Below, in pieces: positions 60,779 to 64,000 of a stretch of DNA of 64,000 nucleotides. A program made the translations under genes and the position numbers. The notes under the pieces are model-generated. The model was not told the origin of the DNA. It saw nothing but the letters and a program-made list of their open reading frames with translations, and did no database searches. Within the stretch, counting starts at the first letter, position 1, and every line of letters starts with the position of its first letter. Source of the stretch: Dyella sedimenti (GTDB taxonomy: Bacteria > Pseudomonadota > Gammaproteobacteria > Xanthomonadales > Rhodanobacteraceae); NCBI RefSeq assembly GCF_022760995.1, contig NZ_JAKWJO010000005.1:248001-312000 (forward strand), written 5' to 3'.

Positions 60779-60827
60779 TGTCCCTGGGCCCAGTCTTGGG
60801 CTTTCGGTCCGCGAGGAGACCACCGCC

Positions 60828-61643
60828 ATGCCCCTGCTCGAATCCCCGGACACCGCCCTGGTCACCGGCGCCTCCAGCGGCGTCGGCGCCACCTACGCCG
60901 ACCGCCTGGCCCAGCGCGGGCATCCGCTGGTGCTGGTGGCGCGCCGCGCCGACCGGCTGCAGGCATTGGCCGAGCGGATCGAGCGCAAGTACGGCGTCGC
61001 CGCCGAGGTACTGGCCGCCGACCTGACCTCACCGCCCGAACGCAACGCGGTGGAACAGCGCCTGCGCGAAGACGAGCGCATCGGCCTGCTGGTCAACAAC
61101 GCCGGCATGGTGGCGGGCGGATCGCTCGCCGAGGCCTCGCCCGACGAGGTGGAGGCGATGATCCAGCTCAACGTGACCGCGCCCACGCGGCTGGCCGGCG
61201 CGATGCTGCCACGCCTGCTGGCGCGCGGCCGCGGCGGCATCATCAACATCGCCTCGGTGCTGGCCCTGCTGCCCGAGCTTTCGCGCGGCGCGTATCCGGC
61301 CACCAGCGGCTACCTGCTCGCCTATACGCGCACCTTGCACGAGGAAGTGGCCGGCCGCGGCGTCCGCGCGCAGGCCGTGCTTCCCGGCATCACCCGCAGC
61401 GCCACCTGGGAACGCGCCAGCGGCGACTTCGACGAACTGCCGCCGAGCCTGGTCATGGAAGTGGCCGAGCTGGTGGATGCGGCGCTGGCCGGCTACGACC
61501 AGGGCGAACTGGTCACCGTGCCCGCACTGCCCGATCCGGCCCAGTGGGAACGCTACGAGGCCGCGCGCCTCGCCCTCGCGCCCGACCTTTCGCGCGACCA
61601 CGCCGCCGACCGCTACAAGAGCGACATCCTCGAAGACGCCTGA
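60828..61643 (+). CDS. Short-chain dehydrogenase-like protein lacking the catalytic lysine
   Basis: 271 residues with a classical SDR Rossmann fold: ALVTGASSGVGATYADRLAQ (cofactor TGxxxGxG), LVARRADRLQALAERI (an Arg there favours NADP), LVNNAGMVAGGSLAEA, and INIASVLALLPELSRGA with the active Ser. The catalytic YxxxK reads YPATS: Tyr156 is present, but position 160, the lysine that lowers the Tyr pKa, is Ser. The surrounding text matches SDRs that have YxATK, so this is substitution, not misalignment. It may be a weak or non-redox member. GAGGAG precedes the ATG. A stand-alone gene. Confidence 0.85.
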   Translation: MPLLESPDTALVTGASSGVGATYADRLAQRGHPLVLVARRADRLQALAERIERKYGVAAEVLAADLTSPPERNAVEQRLREDERIGLLVNNAGMVAGGSLAEASPDEVEAMIQLNVTAPTRLAGAMLPRLLARGRGGIINIASVLALLPELSRGAYPATSGYLLAYTRTLHEEVAGRGVRAQAVLPGITRSATWERASGDFDELPPSLVMEVAELVDAALAGYDQGELVTVPALPDPAQWERYEAARLALAPDLSRDHAADRYKSDILEDA

Positions 61644-61671
61644 GCGTCCGCTCAAGCTCCCGGCGTGCCCT

Positions 61672-61765
61672 ACCCCCTCCCAACCTCCCCCTGCCGGCAG
61701 GGGGGGCCAAGACAGGCGTGCACGGCTCCCTCCCCTGCGCTCGCAGGAGAGAGTTGAGAAGAGGT
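61672..61765. repeat. Intergenic Pro-codon-like C-rich repeat
   Basis: Low-complexity stretch (ccccctcccaacctccccctgccggcaggggggg... ending in tcgcaggagagagttgagaag). It contains an inverted cccctgc/gcagggg pair and resembles interspersed C-rich repeats of xanthomonads. No coding potential seen in 61644-61857; the DoxX promoter is probably just downstream of it. Confidence 0.45.
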
Positions 61766-61857
61766 GCTTCTACGCCACAACCGCCCACGCGGCCTATAGT
61801 GGCACCGGCCGCAACATCCGCGGCCGGCGCGTTGCGTACATTCATGGGAGAACGGCC

Positions 61858-62271
61858 ATGCGATATACGTTGCTGCAAGGCAGCAGGGACAGCGGCATCC
61901 TGCTCGCACGAGTGCTGTTGATGGTGCTGTTCGTCATCTTCGGCTGGGGCAAGCTCACCGCTTTCGGCGGCACGGCCGCCTACATGGCGTCGGCGGGCGT
62001 ACCGCTGCCGACGCTCTCGGCCGCGGTCGCGGTGATCATGGAGTTCTTCGTGGGGCTGGCGATCGTGGTCGGCTTCTACACGCGGCCGCTGGCGCTGCTG
62101 CTGGGGCTGTACACCCTGGCCGCCGCGGTGATCGGCCACCAGTACTGGAACATGGGCGATCCCGGCCGCATCGACGCCATGATCAACTTCTACAAGAACG
62201 TGAGCATCTCCGGTGGCCTCCTGCTGCTGTGCCTCGCCGGTCCGGGACGCTATTCGCTGGATGGCAGATAG
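61858..62271 (+). CDS. DoxX-family membrane protein
   Basis: 137 residues with four hydrophobic helices: ILLARVLLMVLFVIFGWGKL (DoxX signature), VPLPTLSAAVAVIMEFFVGL, LALLLGLYTLAAAVIGHQYW and FYKNVSISGGLLLLCLAGPG. The FYKN segment is usual in this family. GGGAG lies seven bases before the ATG. DoxX proteins sit in the inner membrane and have been tied to redox stress; the precise role is unknown. Convergent with the next gene, with 24 bases between. Confidence 0.9.
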   Translation: MRYTLLQGSRDSGILLARVLLMVLFVIFGWGKLTAFGGTAAYMASAGVPLPTLSAAVAVIMEFFVGLAIVVGFYTRPLALLLGLYTLAAAVIGHQYWNMGDPGRIDAMINFYKNVSISGGLLLLCLAGPGRYSLDGR

Positions 62272-62295
62272 ACGTCCATACGCCACGTGCCAGCG

Positions 62296-62898
62296 TCATG
62301 GGCAGGCGACGGCCTGGCCGCTGGCATTGGTGCAGCTGCCGGTGTGGCTGACGCCGTTCTTGCCGACGGTGGTCTGGCCCTGGTAGGTGATGCCGTTGGC
62401 GCCAGTGGCCTGGGTGGCATGGGTGACGCCCTGCCCGCTGGCGCCGGTGGTAGTGCCGTCGTAGTTGCCGCGCGCGCCGCTGGCCTGGGTCTGGCGATCG
62501 AAGCTGGCGCTGCCTTGGCCATTGCCGCTGGCACTGCCATGGCTGGTCACGCTGCCGCCGTTGGGGCCGGCGGCGGCGAGGCCCGACTGGTGCTGCCACG
62601 AGCCGTCGCTGGCGCGGGTGGTTTCGCCCGAGCGCGCCGCGACGCCGCCGTTGGGACCGCGCCAGGCGCCGGCGCTGGCAGTGGCCGCATTGCCCTGCCC
62701 GTCGGCCACGGTGCGGCGGCCGTGGATGCCGGCCGCGCCGCGCGGGCCACGGAAGCCCGCCACGTGCCCGGCCGCCACGGCACCATCCGAGCGGGCCAGC
62801 ATGCGGCCGGCGACGAAACGTCCGCTGGCCGCCGCCGGCATCGCCGCGGCCAGGGCCAATGCCAGCGTCATGCCCTGGATCTGGATCGACTTGCGCAT
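62296..62898 (-). CDS. Exported Gly/Ala/Ser/Thr-rich repetitive protein
   Basis: About 200 residues. Signal peptide MRKSIQIQGMTLALALAAAM with cleavage near ASG. The mature part is built from short repeats of the type GxNGGxxxxxxG (GPNGGVAARSG, GPNGGSVTSHG, GANGITYQGQT, GKNGVSHTGSC) with almost no large hydrophobic residues, and ends with a cysteine pair (GSCTNASGQAVAC). The pattern resembles beta-solenoid or filamentous surface proteins. It starts six bases after AGGAG. Divergent from the OmpR-type regulator, which may control it. I do not recognise a family. Confidence 0.75.
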   Translation of the reverse strand: MRKSIQIQGMTLALALAAAMPAAASGRFVAGRMLARSDGAVAAGHVAGFRGPRGAAGIHGRRTVADGQGNAATASAGAWRGPNGGVAARSGETTRASDGSWQHQSGLAAAGPNGGSVTSHGSASGNGQGSASFDRQTQASGARGNYDGTTTGASGQGVTHATQATGANGITYQGQTTVGKNGVSHTGSCTNASGQAVACP

Positions 62899-63071
62899 GG
62901 GGCTCTCCTTCATGCCTGGTGGAAAAGACAGCCGCCATGCTCCGCCACGGCCGCGCGGCAGGCGTATCGCGGCCGCGACGAAGTGCAAACGGATGTTGCA
63001 GCGCCGCCGGCTGGAAACATCCCGTTACATCCGTACTCGCGGCAGCGCGCACCGCGCGGCAGAATCCGGCC

Positions 63072-63791
63072 ATGAGCGCCGCCGCCCCCCATGTCCTGAT
63101 CGTCGATGACGATCATCGCCTGCGCGACCTGCTGCGCCGCTACCTGGAGCAGCAGGGGTTCCAGGCCCATCTGGCCGGCGACGGACGCGAGCTGGACCGC
63201 GAGCTCTCTCGCCGCCACATCGACCTGATCGTGCTGGACCTGATGCTGCCCGGCGAGGACGGCCTGTCCATCTGCCGCCGCCTGCGCGGCCAGGGCGTGG
63301 CCACGCCGATCATCATGCTCACCGCGCGCGGCGACGAGATCGATCGCATCGTGGGCCTGGAGATCGGCGCGGACGACTACCTGCCCAAGCCCGGCAACCC
63401 GCGTGAACTGGTGGCGCGCATCAACGCGGTGCTGCGCCGGGGCCGCCCCGCGCCAGGCGCGCCGCAGGCGGAAGGCGGCAGCGTGCGCTTCGGCGCCTTC
63501 GTGCTGGAACTGGATACGCGCCGCCTGCTGCGCGACGGCGAGGCACTCAAGCTCACCACCGGCGAATTCGCCGTGCTGGCCGCGCTGGCCAGGCGCCCCG
63601 GCCAGCCGCTGACCCGCGACCAGCTGATGAGCCTGGCGCGCGGCCGCGGGCACGAGGCCTTCGACCGCAGCATGGACGTGATGCTCAGCCGCCTGCGCCG
63701 CCTGATCGAGGACGACCCGCGCCAGCCGCGCTGGCTGCAGACCGTGTGGGGCCATGGCTACGTGTTCGTGCCGGACGGCAAGCCGCTATGA
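63072..63791 (+). CDS. OmpR-family response regulator
   Basis: 239 residues. Receiver: VLIVDDDHRLRDLLRRYLE, Asp in DLIVLDLMLPGEDGLSICR, and IIMLTARGDEIDRIVGLEIG. The loop after the conserved Lys reads YLPKPGNPREL, where most have KPFNPREL (Gly for Phe). The winged-helix output is complete: FVLELDTRRLLRDGEALKLT, DRSMDVMLSRLRRLIEDDP and TVWGHGYVFVPDG. It overlaps the downstream kinase by four bases (ATGA) and is very close to OmpR in size and motifs, though target genes are unknown. Confidence 0.92.
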   Translation: MSAAAPHVLIVDDDHRLRDLLRRYLEQQGFQAHLAGDGRELDRELSRRHIDLIVLDLMLPGEDGLSICRRLRGQGVATPIIMLTARGDEIDRIVGLEIGADDYLPKPGNPRELVARINAVLRRGRPAPGAPQAEGGSVRFGAFVLELDTRRLLRDGEALKLTTGEFAVLAALARRPGQPLTRDQLMSLARGRGHEAFDRSMDVMLSRLRRLIEDDPRQPRWLQTVWGHGYVFVPDGKPL

Positions 63792-64000
63792 GCCTGCGTG
63801 CCAGTGGCCTGTTCACGCGCCTGCTCTGGCTGCTGGCCGGCACCGTGGTGCTGGTGCTGCTGACCGGCCTGTTCGCCCTGCGCCTCACCGGCAGCGGCAC
63901 GACCAGCAGCTACACCGCGCGCGTGCTGGCCATGCAGGTCGCCGCCGCCGATGTGCTGGTGGCCGAGGGGCGCTCGGGCAGCGCGTTGGCGGCCCTCGGC
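63788..64000 (+). CDS. Membrane histidine kinase, EnvZ-like, 5' part only
   Basis: 71 residues visible: a short basic N-terminus (MSLRASGLFTRLLWL), one membrane helix (LAGTVVLVLLTGLFALRLTG) and the start of a periplasmic domain. The frame is open to the window end. Coupled to the OmpR-type regulator by an ATGA overlap, so almost certainly its sensor kinase; the kinase core itself lies outside the window. Confidence 0.75.
   Translation, partial: MSLRASGLFTRLLWLLAGTVVLVLLTGLFALRLTGSGTTSSYTARVLAMQVAAADVLVAEGRSGSALAALG

Overview
The window is 64 kb of GC-rich, densely packed chromosome from a gammaproteobacterium. The best guess is a Xanthomonadales member of the Rhodanobacteraceae type (Dyella, Luteibacter, Rhodanobacter, Frateuria). 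The reasons are the sucCD-pilS synteny, split-subunit pntAa/pntAb/pntB, the otsB-GH15-otsA cluster, TonB-dependent sugar import, LacI-controlled sugar loci, and the palindromic tgtgggagcgcaccctgtgcgc repeats in intergenic gaps. I saw no tRNA, rRNA, CRISPR array, transposase or phage gene. Names rest on motifs and context read by eye; no database search was possible.

Layout. (1) 1-6076, minus strand: a cobalamin locus under a B12 riboswitch, in transcription order btuB, two tandem BtuM-like membrane proteins, cobO, cobB, cobD/cbiB (cut by the window start). (2) 6446-13196: clpB with a sigma-32-like promoter, then divergent otsB, a GH15 glycosidase and otsA (trehalose synthesis). (3) 13372-22398: an aldehyde dehydrogenase behind a three-subunit transhydrogenase, pgeF (yfiH), rluD, divergent bamD, and nadE. 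(4) 22532-27432: a 7TM GGDEF protein and a two-gene unit pairing a carotenoid-desaturase-like flavoprotein with an acetoacetate-decarboxylase-like protein. (5) 27666-31676: sucC, sucD and the pilus sensor kinase pilS. (6) 31892-47717: a sugar island with a LacI regulator, a GH65 phosphorylase fused to beta-phosphoglucomutase, a TonB receptor, an MFS transporter, two exported GH65 hydrolases, an exported GH37 trehalase and an esterase. It lies between pilS and its usual partner pilR (47795-49207). (7) 49331-53212: a three-gene phosphorelay cluster. (8) 53280-60747: an alpha-mannoside locus with GH92 mannosidase, LacI regulator, a FucP-type transporter with a large insert, PfkB kinase and AGE-family isomerase. 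(9) 60828-64000: an SDR lacking its catalytic lysine, DoxX, a repetitive exported protein, and an OmpR/EnvZ-type pair cut by the window end.

How the genes work together. The window holds both trehalose synthesis (otsBA) and a full import/hydrolysis/phosphorolysis route for trehalose-like glucosides. In the island, outer-membrane uptake, periplasmic hydrolysis, inner-membrane import and cytoplasmic phosphorolysis with conversion of beta-glucose-1-phosphate to glucose-6-phosphate can be read in order. The mannoside locus likewise reads as a complete path: GH92 releases mannose, the permease imports it, the isomerase makes fructose, and the kinase makes fructose-6-phosphate. In the cobalamin operon, BtuB would bring corrinoids across the outer membrane, the BtuM-like proteins across the inner membrane, and CobO/CobB/CobD would process them.

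The most unusual observations are the tandem BtuM-like pair, the GH65-phosphoglucomutase fusion with an esterase in the same island, the roughly 150-residue loop in the FucP-type transporter, and the flavoprotein/decarboxylase-like gene pair.
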